Shown: positions 45,019 through 53,813 of the stretch, in pieces | How positions within the stretch are numbered: the first letter of the stretch is position 1 | Layout of the letters: each line of letters begins with the position of its first letter | Translations under genes and position numbers: made by a program | Assembly (NCBI RefSeq): GCF_019392195.1 | Contig: NZ_JAHXKI010000002.1 | Location: 2,294,001 to 2,358,000 of the forward strand | Origin: Marinobacter sp. F4206 | GTDB taxonomy: Bacteria > Pseudomonadota > Gammaproteobacteria > Pseudomonadales > Oleiphilaceae | Direction: 5' to 3' | Length of the DNA stretch: 64,000 nt | The notes under the pieces: model-generated | Told to the model about the DNA's origin: nothing | The model's input: only the letters and a program-made list of their open reading frames with translations | Databases searched by the model: none

Positions 45019-45750
45019 ATGAACTTTCCAGAACCTTTGGTTGAGGGGCGTCTGATACGCAGATACAAGCGCTTCCTCGCGGACGTGCGCTTGCCGGACG
45101 GGAGTGAGGTTACGGCTCATTGCCCGAACACCGGCTCCATGCTCGGGTGTCAGCCGGAGGATGCGAGGGTCTGGTTAAGCCGGAGCGACAATCCGAAGCG
45201 CAAGCTGCAGTTCACCTGGGAGCTGGTTGAAACGTCGCCGGGCGTGCTCGCCTGTATCAATACCGCCCGTCCCAATGCCCAGGCCCGTGCGGCGGTGGAG
45301 GGTGGCCGTGTCGCGGAACTCACCGGCTACGGCAGCTGCCGGTCAGAAGTGAAATATGGATCGGAGAAGAGCCGGATCGATCTGCTGTTGTCAGGGCACG
45401 ACAGCGAGCCGGATGCCTGGGTGGAAGTGAAGAACGTTACCCTGTCCGAGGACGGGCAAGGCTTTTTCCCCGACGCAGTGACAACGCGGGGGCAGAAGCA
45501 CCTGAGAGAGTTGATGGCCCAGGTGGCTGAGGGCGACCGCGCCGTCTTGTTCTTTGTGGTGAACCATACCGGCATTGAGGCCGTGCGCCCGGCCGACCAT
45601 ATCGACCCGACATACGCCCAGTTGTTGCGAGAGGCCTGTGATGCCGGTGTCGAGGTGATTGCCTATCGGGCCAATCTTGCTGGCGAGGATGGTGACCCGA
45701 CCGGCGCCATGAGCCTGACCGATTCGGTACCGGTCATTCTTGAAATCTGA
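45019..45750 (+). CDS. sfsA: SfsA-family DNA/RNA-binding nuclease-like protein
   Basis: The 243-residue protein contains the SfsA segments [28 protein letters not shown] and [10 protein letters not shown] with a PD-(D/E)xK-like arrangement. SfsA stimulates sugar fermentation genes in E. coli; its biochemical role is unclear. ATG 45019 with GGAG at 45010-45013 is preferred over TTG 45004. Its 3' end overlaps the Rieske gene by 17 bases tail-to-tail. sfsA next to dksA is also found in E. coli. Confidence 0.93.
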   Translation: MNFPEPLVEGRLIRRYKRFLADVRLPDGSEVTAHCPNTGSMLGCQPEDARVWLSRSDNPKRKLQFTWELVETSPGVLACINTARPNAQARAAVEGGRVAELTGYGSCRSEVKYGSEKSRIDLLLSGHDSEPDAWVEVKNVTLSEDGQGFFPDAVTTRGQKHLRELMAQVAEGDRAVLFFVVNHTGIEAVRPADHIDPTYAQLLREACDAGVEVIAYRANLAGEDGDPTGAMSLTDSVPVILEI

Positions 45751-46126
45751 TCTGAATCTCGCCGTTTTCAATCCGTAGATCGAGGGCGGTCAGGGCGTCG
45801 CCCTGACAAGGGCCTGCGATGCACTCGCCGGTACCGGGCTTGAACAGGGCCCCGTGGGTGGAGCATTGAATGAACAGCTTGTCGGCATCCATAAACTGGC
45901 CGGGCATCCAGTTCAGTTCAATGCCCAGATGAGGACACTGGTTAACGTAGGCCCTAGGTTCATCGCCGTGCAGGAACACGAAACCGGTCAGCGGCATGGT
46001 CCCGGGGTCCGCATGCGGGCGCTGGATGCGAAATTCCACAGTCTGTCCTGAGGCCAGTTCACCTTTTTGGCAGACTGGCTGCCAACGATTCGTAGCCTTC
46101 GCGGTCGGCACTTCATCCTTTCCCAT
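45734..46126 (-). CDS. Rieske 2Fe-2S ferredoxin-like protein
   Basis: The 130-residue protein has both Rieske cluster motifs, [12 protein letters not shown] and [10 protein letters not shown], in a single small domain without a membrane anchor. It is a soluble electron carrier or a ferredoxin component of an unidentified oxygenase. No oxygenase gene is nearby, so the partner is unknown. Confidence 0.9.
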   Translation of the reverse strand: MGKDEVPTAKATNRWQPVCQKGELASGQTVEFRIQRPHADPGTMPLTGFVFLHGDEPRAYVNQCPHLGIELNWMPGQFMDADKLFIQCSTHGALFKPGTGECIAGPCQGDALTALDLRIENGEIQIRFQE

Positions 46127-46141
46127 TCATCCGCCTGCCGG

Positions 46142-47719
46142 TCAACGCGGGCCGAAACCAAAGTGCTGTCGGATCCGGTCGGCGACCGCCTCGGCCACGT
46201 GTTCCTGATCCGTATGCAGGTGGATGGTGTGGCTGCGTTCCTCGGCAGTCAGTGGCTCAAACCAGCTCTGCTGTTCGTCCATTAGCGCCTCGGTTGCCTC
46301 CGAGGCATCGTTCGTCCGGTTCCGGATCCATTCCCGGCGCAACGCTTCCGGAGCTTCGCAATGCAGCAGGGCGAACGGCACGGCCTGCTCCTCGGCGATC
46401 GCGGCGAACAGGGAACGCTCCCGCTCCTTCAGACAGGCGGCATCGATCACAACCGGCAGGCCGGCGGCGAGCAGGTGGCTGGCAACGTCCGCCAGGCGCT
46501 GATAGGTTTTTTCAGTGGCTTCCGGGGTGTAGAGGTTGCCTCCGGTCGGGGATTTGCTGTTAGCCAGTGGCCCCAGACCGTGTATCCGCTTGCGCTCGAC
46601 ATCGGACCGCAGTCGAATCAGTCCCAGTTCGCCGGCCATGGCAGAGCAGACGCAGGATTTGCCGCTGGCCGACAAACCGGTGGTCGCCAGCAGGTAGGGG
46701 GTGGGAATGGTGCTGTAATCCTCGGCCAGTTGGGCGTAATCCCGGTAACGCTGCATCAGCCCGGCTTTCTCTCCCTCGCTCAGCGACGGGTTACCCATGG
46801 TGAACAGCGCAATCTTGGCCCGGACCATAGCGCGATAGGCCTTGTAGAGCGGCAGCAGCGGCAGTGCTTCGAAATCGTCCCGGTATTCCAGGTAGGTGTT
46901 GAGTACCAGATTGGCCAGGGCGTGCTCGCGTCGGGATTCCAGGTCCATCAGCAGAAAGGCCAGATCGTTGATCACATCAATCCAGCGGAACGGCTCATTG
47001 AATTCGATGCAGTCGAAGACCGTGACCTTGCCGCCAAACCGTGTGATGTTCGCCAGGTGCAGATCACCGTGACACTCACGAACCAGGCCATTGGCCCGGC
47101 GCTGGGCGATCAGGTCGCGATGCCGTTCAAAGGTGGTTTCGGTCCAGGCTGCCAGGTTGTCCAGCTGTGCCAGCAGCTCCTTGTCGTCAATCATCGGACG
47201 AATCTGGTCGAAGTTCTCCTGCATGGCAGCGTAAACGGCTTCCGGCGTACCCAGGGGCTTGTCAGTCGGCACCGTGGGTAGCTGGTCGTGGAATTCCGCC
47301 ACTTGACGGGCCAGGTCCGTCAGCAGGTCCGGTTGCAGGCTACCCTGTTCCTGCAGTCGATCGAACAGCTGGTCCTGGTCGAACTGGCGCATTTTTATGA
47401 CGTACTCGAACGCCTCTCCGGTTCCCCCAAGCACCGGCTCTTCCGGAGTTCCGGTAATGGGCAGGACTTCCAGGTACAGCGGCTCGGCCAGGCGGCGGTT
47501 CAGCCGGAGTTCTTCCTCGCAGAAATGCTTGCGGCGGGCCAGGGTCGAGAAGTCGAGAAATCCGAAATCCATCGGCTTCTTGATCTTGTAGGCATAGTCA
47601 CCCGTGAGAATAACCTGGGAGATGTGAGTCTCAATGATCTGGAATCCATTGGCCGGATGATCGTAAAGCTCCGGATTCTGCAGTGCCCGAACCAGCATTT
47701 CTGGGGATGTTTCGCTCAC
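46142..47719 (-). CDS. Bifunctional APH-like kinase / P-loop ATPase
   Basis: The 525-residue protein joins an N-terminal aminoglycoside-phosphotransferase-like domain (KIKKPMDFGFLDFSTL, CHGDLHLANI, VFDCIEFNEPFRWID) to a C-terminal P-loop kinase domain (TTGLSASGKSCVCSAMA, RLRSDVERKRI). The start is GTG 47719 with AGGAG upstream. This fusion is widespread in proteobacteria as AAA family ATPase or aminoglycoside phosphotransferase. A resistance role is not implied, and the substrate is unknown. Confidence 0.88.
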   Translation of the reverse strand: MSETSPEMLVRALQNPELYDHPANGFQIIETHISQVILTGDYAYKIKKPMDFGFLDFSTLARRKHFCEEELRLNRRLAEPLYLEVLPITGTPEEPVLGGTGEAFEYVIKMRQFDQDQLFDRLQEQGSLQPDLLTDLARQVAEFHDQLPTVPTDKPLGTPEAVYAAMQENFDQIRPMIDDKELLAQLDNLAAWTETTFERHRDLIAQRRANGLVRECHGDLHLANITRFGGKVTVFDCIEFNEPFRWIDVINDLAFLLMDLESRREHALANLVLNTYLEYRDDFEALPLLPLYKAYRAMVRAKIALFTMGNPSLSEGEKAGLMQRYRDYAQLAEDYSTIPTPYLLATTGLSASGKSCVCSAMAGELGLIRLRSDVERKRIHGLGPLANSKSPTGGNLYTPEATEKTYQRLADVASHLLAAGLPVVIDAACLKERERSLFAAIAEEQAVPFALLHCEAPEALRREWIRNRTNDASEATEALMDEQQSWFEPLTAEERSHTIHLHTDQEHVAEAVADRIRQHFGFGPR

Positions 47720-47841
47720 GGTGTTCTCCTAAAGTTCCCTGAACCCATTGAATTTTTACGGACCCATCATAGCGGCCAGATTACAGAAATAACACACAGT
47801 TGGCCTGCCTTTAGGGTGAATGCCTTCGCTATAATCCGGCC

Positions 47842-50172
47842 ATGAAAAAATCTAGCTCATCTTCCAGATCACCCAGGAAATCCCCCCGAAAGTCTCCGAG
47901 GAACGGGCGCCGCCCATGGTTCTGGCGGTTTGTCTTTCGCTTCGGTGCCATAGGACTCGTTCTGCTGGCCGGCTGGACAGTCTATCTTGACGCGGTTATC
48001 ACGTCGCGGTTTGAAGGCCGCCGGTTTGAAGTGCCCTCCCGGGTCTATGCCCGCCCACTGGAACTCTATGACGGCGCTGGCATCAGCTCCGGTGCCCTGG
48101 AGCGTGAGCTTCAGCTGTCCGGGTTTCGCAAGGGGGACGGAACCAATGCCGGCACCTATCGCCGCAGCGGCGGGCATTTTGTCATCAGCACCCGAGGGTT
48201 TCGTTTTCCGGACGGCAGCGAGCCCAAACGTCGGCTGGCGCTCAATATCTACGGAGACCGGGTAGAGGACTTCTCCGTGCTCAGTGGCGAAGCCTCGCCC
48301 ATCGTGCGCCTGGAACCGGCTCAGATCGGCGGAATCTACCCGACCCACAAGGAAGACCGCATCCTGGTACAGCTGGAGGAAGTGCCAGCCCTGCTTCCGA
48401 CTACGCTCATGGCGGTCGAGGACCGAAATTTCTACGACCATTTTGGCATCGCGCCGCTCTCGATAGCTCGTGCCATGCTCGCCAACATCCGTGCCGGCCA
48501 GATTGTACAGGGCGGCAGTACGCTGACCCAGCAGCTGGTCAAGAACTTTTTCCTGACCCGGGACCAGACTCTGTTGCGTAAGGGCAACGAAGCTCTGATG
48601 TCGATCCTGCTGGAACTACATTACGAGAAGGGCGACATTCTTGAGACCTACCTGAACGAGGTGTATCTGGGGCAGGCAGGGACACGCAGCATCAATGGCT
48701 TCGGTCTGGCCAGCCAGTTTTATTTTGGCGAATCCCTGAAAGAGCTGAACGTGCATCAGATTGCCCTGCTGGTGGGCATGGTGAAGGGGCCCAGCTATTA
48801 CAATCCCCGTCGCCACCCGGACCGCGCCACCGAGCGCCGGAATCTGGTGATCTCGGAGATGGAGGAGGCGGGCCTGATCGACTCCGTGCGGGCGGCTCGC
48901 GCCCGGGGCATGCCACTGGGGGTGAGCGCGAAGCCCTCCTACTCGGAGAACCGTTACCCGGCCTACATCGATCTGGTGCGCCGGCACCTGGCGCGGGACT
49001 ACCGGGAGGAGGATCTTCGGAGTGAAGGGCTGCGCATTTTCACCACCCTGAACCCGGCCATTCAGTACGCGGCCGAGTACGCGGTGACCGACACCCTGCC
49101 CAGGCTGGCCAGTGGTGAAATCCGTAAATCGCTGGAGGCCGCGTTGGTGGTCACGGCCAAGGACAGCGGCGAAGTACTGGCGCTGGTGGGCGGACGAGAC
49201 CCCCAGTTCGCCGGGTTCAACCGGGCCCTGGATGCCAACCGTCCGATCGGTTCACTGATCAAGCCTTTCATCTACCTGTCAGCGCTGGAGCAGCCGGACA
49301 GTTACACCCTGATCACCCCGGTGCTGGATAAATCCTTTGCCCTGGAGTTTGACGACGGCCGGCGCTGGGAACCCAAGAATTACGACACCAGGGAGCGTGG
49401 CGAGGTTCCGTTGCACGAGGCCCTGTCCCATTCCTACAATCTGCCGGCGGTGCGGGTGGGTCTTGATATCGGTGTGGATGTGGTCAAGGAAACCCTGCAG
49501 GCGTTCGGGGTCGCGTCCAGCATCTCCGAGTACCCGTCCATGCTGCTGGGATCCGTTTCCATGAATCCGGTGACCGTGGCGCAGATGTACCAGGGCCTGG
49601 CGACATCCGGCTTCAATACACCCTTGCGGACCATTCGTGAGGTCACCGACCCCGGTGGGGAGGCTCTGTCCCGTTACAGCCTGGAGGTTGATCAGGTGGC
49701 GGATCCTGCGGCTGTGCATCTGGTGCAGTATGCCATGCAGGAAACCATGCAGGAGGGGACCGGCAGGTCGGCGTACTATACCCTGCCGAAGAAGCTTACC
49801 CTGGCGGGTAAGACCGGCACCACCGACGACGGTCGCGATTCCTGGTTCGCAGGTTTCAGTGGCGACCTGCTGGCGGTTGCGTGGGTCGGCCGGGATGACA
49901 ATGGCCCGACCTCACTCACCGGTGCCAGCGGCGCTTTGCCGGTGTGGTCCCGATTCATGGCCCAGGTTCCACAACACAGCTTCTCACCGGTTGTGCCGGA
50001 CGGTGTCAATTATCACTGGGTCAACAGTGAGAGGCAGGCGCTGACCGACGAGTACTGCGACAATGCCCGGCTGGTGCCACTGATTGCGGGCAGCGAACCC
50101 GCTCAAACGGTGTCGTGTTCTGGTAACCTGCAACGTCGAATTCAAGGCTGGTTTGAAGGATTGTTCCAATGA
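47842..50172 (+). CDS. mrcB: Penicillin-binding protein 1B
   Basis: The 776-residue bifunctional enzyme makes peptidoglycan. A basic Ser/Arg/Pro cytoplasmic tail precedes one membrane helix (about residues 31-50). It has a UvrB-like regulatory domain, a glycosyltransferase domain (EDRNFYDHFGI, GGSTLTQQLVKNFFLT) and a transpeptidase domain with SxxK in GSLIKPFIYL, SYN in SHSYNLPAVR and KTG in LAGKTGTTDD. A TATAAT at 47830-47835 lies only six bases before the ATG and there is no ribosome binding site, so the mRNA may be leaderless. The next gene overlaps by four bases. Confidence 0.96.
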   Translation: MKKSSSSSRSPRKSPRKSPRNGRRPWFWRFVFRFGAIGLVLLAGWTVYLDAVITSRFEGRRFEVPSRVYARPLELYDGAGISSGALERELQLSGFRKGDGTNAGTYRRSGGHFVISTRGFRFPDGSEPKRRLALNIYGDRVEDFSVLSGEASPIVRLEPAQIGGIYPTHKEDRILVQLEEVPALLPTTLMAVEDRNFYDHFGIAPLSIARAMLANIRAGQIVQGGSTLTQQLVKNFFLTRDQTLLRKGNEALMSILLELHYEKGDILETYLNEVYLGQAGTRSINGFGLASQFYFGESLKELNVHQIALLVGMVKGPSYYNPRRHPDRATERRNLVISEMEEAGLIDSVRAARARGMPLGVSAKPSYSENRYPAYIDLVRRHLARDYREEDLRSEGLRIFTTLNPAIQYAAEYAVTDTLPRLASGEIRKSLEAALVVTAKDSGEVLALVGGRDPQFAGFNRALDANRPIGSLIKPFIYLSALEQPDSYTLITPVLDKSFALEFDDGRRWEPKNYDTRERGEVPLHEALSHSYNLPAVRVGLDIGVDVVKETLQAFGVASSISEYPSMLLGSVSMNPVTVAQMYQGLATSGFNTPLRTIREVTDPGGEALSRYSLEVDQVADPAAVHLVQYAMQETMQEGTGRSAYYTLPKKLTLAGKTGTTDDGRDSWFAGFSGDLLAVAWVGRDDNGPTSLTGASGALPVWSRFMAQVPQHSFSPVVPDGVNYHWVNSERQALTDEYCDNARLVPLIAGSEPAQTVSCSGNLQRRIQGWFEGLFQ

Positions 50173-50744
50173 ATACGCGTTTTCTGATATGTGCCGGCTC
50201 AATGGCAGCGCTGCTTGCCCTGGCGGGCTGTGCGTCGTCACCGGGCGAGTCGATTTATGTGCCCGCTGGCGGCGAGGCGCCAAAGGCGCCGGAACCACCC
50301 CGTACGAGCAGCGAACCGAAGGAGTCGCCGGTCTGGCGAAAAAGCGAACAGCCGGAGGTATCCGAGCCGGCGGAATCCAGCCCGCGCACCAGTTCTCCGA
50401 GTTATCGGGATTCTGGTGAAAGCCTGTCGCCGGCAGCGTTGAGCCTGATCCGGGAAGCGGACAGCCTGTTGGCCCGGGGTGATGCTCCCGCGGCTATTGC
50501 CCGGTTGGAGCGGGCGCAGCGGATTGCCCCCCGCTCCGCCGAAGTCTACTTCAAGCTTTCCGAAGCCTATGTCGCCAGTAATCAGCTGGGAACGGCGGAA
50601 CAGTTCACCCTGAAGGGGCTGTCACTGGCTGGCAACGACACGCAAATGCAACGGGCGGGCTGGCTGTTGCTGGCGGATATCCGAAGGGCCCGCGGCAATG
50701 TGGCCGGCGCTGATCAGGCCGAGGCGCGAGCGGCGGCGCTCTAA
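50169..50744 (+). CDS. TPR-repeat lipoprotein, coupled to mrcB
   Basis: The 191-residue protein has a lipoprotein signal (LALAGCASSP, Cys at residue 21), a Pro/Ser/Glu-rich linker of about 60 residues and a C-terminal TPR region (READSLLARGDAPAAIARLE, AEVYFKLSEAYVASNQLG). Its ATG overlaps the mrcB stop (ATGA). The linkage suggests an outer-membrane activator or scaffold for PBP1B, comparable in role to LpoB but unrelated in sequence. That role is an inference. Confidence 0.78.
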   Translation: MNTRFLICAGSMAALLALAGCASSPGESIYVPAGGEAPKAPEPPRTSSEPKESPVWRKSEQPEVSEPAESSPRTSSPSYRDSGESLSPAALSLIREADSLLARGDAPAAIARLERAQRIAPRSAEVYFKLSEAYVASNQLGTAEQFTLKGLSLAGNDTQMQRAGWLLLADIRRARGNVAGADQAEARAAAL

Positions 50745-50749
50745 CAAAA

Positions 50750-50777
50750 AAAAGCCCCTGACGGAGCAGGGGCTTTT
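50750..50777. terminator. Bidirectional terminator
   Basis: Arms aaaagcccctg and caggggctttt flank a six-base loop, with an A-run on the left and a T-run on the right. It serves the mrcB operon on the plus strand and the DUF4382 gene on the minus strand. Confidence 0.9.
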
Positions 50778-50797
50778 TTAGCCGAGGCGTATGCCGA

Positions 50798-51709
50798 TTA
50801 CTGAATCAACGGAATCGGTTCTGCCGTTGTCTCAGTGTTTTCAACCACCGTGACGTTCTGGGTGCCCTGGAACTCCAGCGCATCGTCGGTCTCGTTGTCA
50901 TCCAGCTGGCAGCTGTAGCTGATGGTGTACTCGCCGGCGGTCAGGAAGGCCGCGGTGTAGGTGTGCAGGCCCTCCAGATCCTCATCTGCGACCGGGACGG
51001 CCATCAGCGGGCCGGCCTCTTCACCGTATACATTGATATCGGTCGGCGTCACATCCGCCCCTTCATAAACGTAGACGGAGCCTTCGTAGTCTGATGCGCA
51101 ATCCTGAGTCTGACTGAGGGTCACGTAGTCCACTTCGCCCGTGATTGAACCCACTTCCAGATTGTTGACCAGACGCAGGGACGGTTTCAGCAGGTAGTCT
51201 GCCAGCGATTCGCCCTGCGGGTTCACGATGGATTTTTTCACATCGAAGTCGATGGTGAAGTCGGTGGTGGTGTCTGCAGCCACCAGGAAGTCGCCTTTCA
51301 GTTTCAGGCCGCTCTGTTCGCCAGAGGGAACCGCCAGCGTTTTCTGCACATCCGGCTGATCCTTCAGTGTCAGGTACGAATTATCGGTATCCACGAGAAG
51401 GCGGAGCTCGGAGTAGGGGCCTGCAGGCACTTCTTCGTCGGTAATCAGTGGCTCGCTGACGCCACCTTGAAGGTCCAGCAGGTTCCAGGTCTTGGTCTCG
51501 TCGAACGTGAATTCGACCCATTTACCATCCTGGGGTTTCATGGCAAATCCGGTAAAGGCCACGGTCACGTTGGAGAATTCCGTGGCCGGAGCGTCGGTGA
51601 CATCGAAGGAAACCGTGCCGGTTGAACCTGAGCCATCGCTACCACCGCCACAGGCGGCAATACCTGCAGCCAGAGCTGAGACGGTGAAAAAACGGATGGA
51701 ACGCTTCAT
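50798..51709 (-). CDS. DUF4382-family lipoprotein
   Basis: The 303-residue protein has a lipoprotein signal (AGIAACGGGSDG, Cys near residue 20) and a DUF4382 domain beginning GTVSFDVTDAPATEFSNV with LLDLQGG and PAGPYSELRLLVD. The C-terminal half looks like a carboxypeptidase-regulatory or beta-sandwich domain. GGGGG six bases before the ATG supports the start. It is divergent from the ECF sigma operon and could be part of its regulon. Confidence 0.85.
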   Translation of the reverse strand: MKRSIRFFTVSALAAGIAACGGGSDGSGSTGTVSFDVTDAPATEFSNVTVAFTGFAMKPQDGKWVEFTFDETKTWNLLDLQGGVSEPLITDEEVPAGPYSELRLLVDTDNSYLTLKDQPDVQKTLAVPSGEQSGLKLKGDFLVAADTTTDFTIDFDVKKSIVNPQGESLADYLLKPSLRLVNNLEVGSITGEVDYVTLSQTQDCASDYEGSVYVYEGADVTPTDINVYGEEAGPLMAVPVADEDLEGLHTYTAAFLTAGEYTISYSCQLDDNETDDALEFQGTQNVTVVENTETTAEPIPLIQ

Positions 51710-51899
51710 ATAAACCCCCTTGGTTTATTGCTTGGTTTTAGCCGATAAGAATCGCTTGCTAACACTCCCATTCACGATCGCGAAAACCGGGAGGTTCCGC
51801 AATTTTTGTTAACATTTGCTCATGGCCCCGTCATCAAAGCCCGTCCGGCGCGTTGGGTGAATGCAGTCGCGGGGTAACTGTTATAAACTGCCTGGCTGA

Positions 51900-52514
51900 A
51901 TGAAAACCACGCAGGTAGTACCGGTTTTGGCCCTAATTCCTTTCAGGCTCTCTAAAACCCGGCGTTTCGAAGCGCTTGTGCAGCCCCATCTTGAGGTGAT
52001 GTACCGCTTTGCCTATCGTTTGGCTGGCCAACAGCAGGATGCCGAGGATCTGGTGCAGGACGTGGTGGTCAAGCTTTATCCCCGGCTTGATGAGTTGGAA
52101 TCCGTTGACCAGCTCCGCCCTTGGCTGAACCGGGTGCTCTATCGACAGTTTATAGATCAGGTCAGGCGGAAGGGTCGACAGGGTGATCGCCCGCTGAGTG
52201 AACTGATGGATGGCGACAGCCACGCCGACTGGATGGATAGCCTGGAGTCGGACGACGAGGGCCCCGACGCACTTCTTGAGCTGGAGCGGTTGGGGCCGGT
52301 ACTGGATCGGGTTCTGACAACGCTCGCACCGGACCAGCGCACCTTGGTGTTGTTGCACGATGTTGATGGCTGGCGCCAGGAGGACATCGCCGAGGTTCTC
52401 GACATTCCGCTGGGGACGGTAAAGTCCCGCCTGCATCGATGCCGCGCGATGCTACGAAAAAAATTGCAGCGGGAGCTGGAACCTATTCCCGGATCCGGGC
52501 GTCTAGGTGAGTGA
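51900..52514 (+). CDS. ECF RNA polymerase sigma factor
   Basis: The 204-residue protein has sigma region 2 (VMYRFAYRLAGQQQDAEDL, QLRPWLNRVLYRQFIDQVRR) and region 4 (RVLTTLAPDQRTLVLL, EDIAEVLDIPLGTVKSRLHRCRAML). It is followed by an overlapping anti-sigma gene. A TATAAA at 51882-51887 lies close to the ATG and no ribosome binding site is clear, so the start is not certain. The signal it answers to is unknown. Confidence 0.9.
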   Translation: MKTTQVVPVLALIPFRLSKTRRFEALVQPHLEVMYRFAYRLAGQQQDAEDLVQDVVVKLYPRLDELESVDQLRPWLNRVLYRQFIDQVRRKGRQGDRPLSELMDGDSHADWMDSLESDDEGPDALLELERLGPVLDRVLTTLAPDQRTLVLLHDVDGWRQEDIAEVLDIPLGTVKSRLHRCRAMLRKKLQRELEPIPGSGRLGE

Positions 52515-52524
52515 GGTAATGACT

Positions 52525-53232
52525 ATGTCCTGTCGGGAAATTCGTGTAAGCCTCGCCGCTTACAGTAACAATGAGCTTTCTGAAACACGCACCGAAGAGA
52601 TTGCGCGGCACCTGCGTACCTGTTCGTCGTGTCGGGTCAGGCTGGAGTCGGAGCAGGCTCTGACGGGAGCGCTCCGGCGGCAGGCAGGCATTCCGGCACC
52701 GTCCGCGGGTTTCGAAGCCCGGGTGCTGGACGCCGCGACCGGTCGGTCTTCCGGGGCAGGAAGTGGCTGGAGTCATACGGTCCTGGGCGGCGCGGTAGCG
52801 GCGGCCCTGGCGCTAGGCATTGGTCTCGGGGTTCTGCTGGATGAAGGCTCGCCGGTCTCAGAGATGCCAGTGGCAGTCAACGAGCAGACCGGCGAGAGTC
52901 AGTCCGTGAGTGATCCGGCGGGGATTGGCCAGCCGACAGAACGAACCGTCCGTTTGGCCTTCCGCTCCGGCGAGCCGCTTGAGGACGTCACCCTGACCCT
53001 TGAGCTTCCGCCCCACGTGGAGCTTGCCTCTTTGCCAGGGCAGCATGAGCTGAGCTGGAAGGTGAGTCTGGATGCCGGTGAGAATGTCCTGGCGCTGCCG
53101 CTCAAGGTCTTGTTCCCCGGTTCCGGGGAGCTGGTGGCCAGGCTCGACACCGGTGATCGCCAGAAAACCTTCCGTGCCGTTATCCCGGATTCCGAGGACG
53201 CTATGACTATGAAAGAGGGGCCATCGTCGTGA
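52525..53232 (+). CDS. Anti-sigma factor with zinc-finger (zf-HC2) domain
   Basis: The protein (235 residues from ATG 52525) has an N-terminal zf-HC2 domain with HLRTCSSCR, one membrane helix (TVLGGAVAAALALGIGLGVLL, about residues 85-105 in two segments) and a periplasmic beta-rich domain. It should hold the upstream ECF sigma factor at the membrane. GTG 52507 would give six more residues and overlap the sigma stop; ATG 52525 has GAGG at 52513-52516 at better spacing. It overlaps the next gene by four bases (GTGA). Confidence 0.87.
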   Translation: MSCREIRVSLAAYSNNELSETRTEEIARHLRTCSSCRVRLESEQALTGALRRQAGIPAPSAGFEARVLDAATGRSSGAGSGWSHTVLGGAVAAALALGIGLGVLLDEGSPVSEMPVAVNEQTGESQSVSDPAGIGQPTERTVRLAFRSGEPLEDVTLTLELPPHVELASLPGQHELSWKVSLDAGENVLALPLKVLFPGSGELVARLDTGDRQKTFRAVIPDSEDAMTMKEGPSS

Positions 53233-53669
53233 AGTACCGTAGTTTGGTAACTGCTGTATTGCTGCGCGTTTTTGTCTTGGGCGCGGGATTGACCGTGTCC
53301 CTGGGCGTTGCGGCGGCCAATGATCTTGATGTCACCATGCGCATGGTTCTGGATGACGCTGAATTGACGGATTCCGTTGTCCGCGAGATTGAGCTGCCCA
53401 TGGCAACCCCGTCCGAACTGCAACGGGGTCAGTCTGCGCCGGATCTGGACTCAGCGAAAGAGGCCCGGGACAATGGCCGGGAGTTCGGCCAGTCGGTCGC
53501 AGACGACGCGCGTGGCGCCCGGGGGAGTGTTGACTCGGTGCGGGAAAAGCCCGACCTGCCGGACAAAATCAAGGCTCCGGAAAAACCGCAGCGCCCTGAG
53601 ATTTCCTCTGATGCAAAAGAACGTGCCCAGGATATCCGAGGCAAAACTCCGCCCGGTCTGGACCGTTAA
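53229..53669 (+). CDS. Small secreted protein of the ECF operon
   Basis: I do not recognise this 146-residue protein. GTG 53229 overlaps the anti-sigma stop by four bases. The N-terminus is a signal peptide ending near GVAAAND (residue 30), then a region with many Asp/Glu/Arg and a Pro/Lys-rich stretch (KPDLPDKIKAPEKPQRPE). It has low complexity and is probably disordered and periplasmic. Translational coupling implies a role in the sigma/anti-sigma pathway. Confidence 0.65.
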   Translation: MKYRSLVTAVLLRVFVLGAGLTVSLGVAAANDLDVTMRMVLDDAELTDSVVREIELPMATPSELQRGQSAPDLDSAKEARDNGREFGQSVADDARGARGSVDSVREKPDLPDKIKAPEKPQRPEISSDAKERAQDIRGKTPPGLDR

Positions 53670-53813
53670 TCCAGGCAATCAAGTCTGCGGTTCAAGGGTA
53701 ATCTTGCCTTTTTTTAGTGCCCTCCTTGCTATACTCTCCAGCGTTGTCGCCCGGTAGCGCTGGTCTTTCCTTCCGCCAGCCTGCTGATCCATTCGCTGAT
53801 CCGGAGAGTACCC

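Noticed and set aside
46142..47719. Aminoglycoside resistance gene
   Set aside because: The APH-like domain is fused to a P-loop kinase and belongs to a housekeeping-type family; resistance is not indicated.
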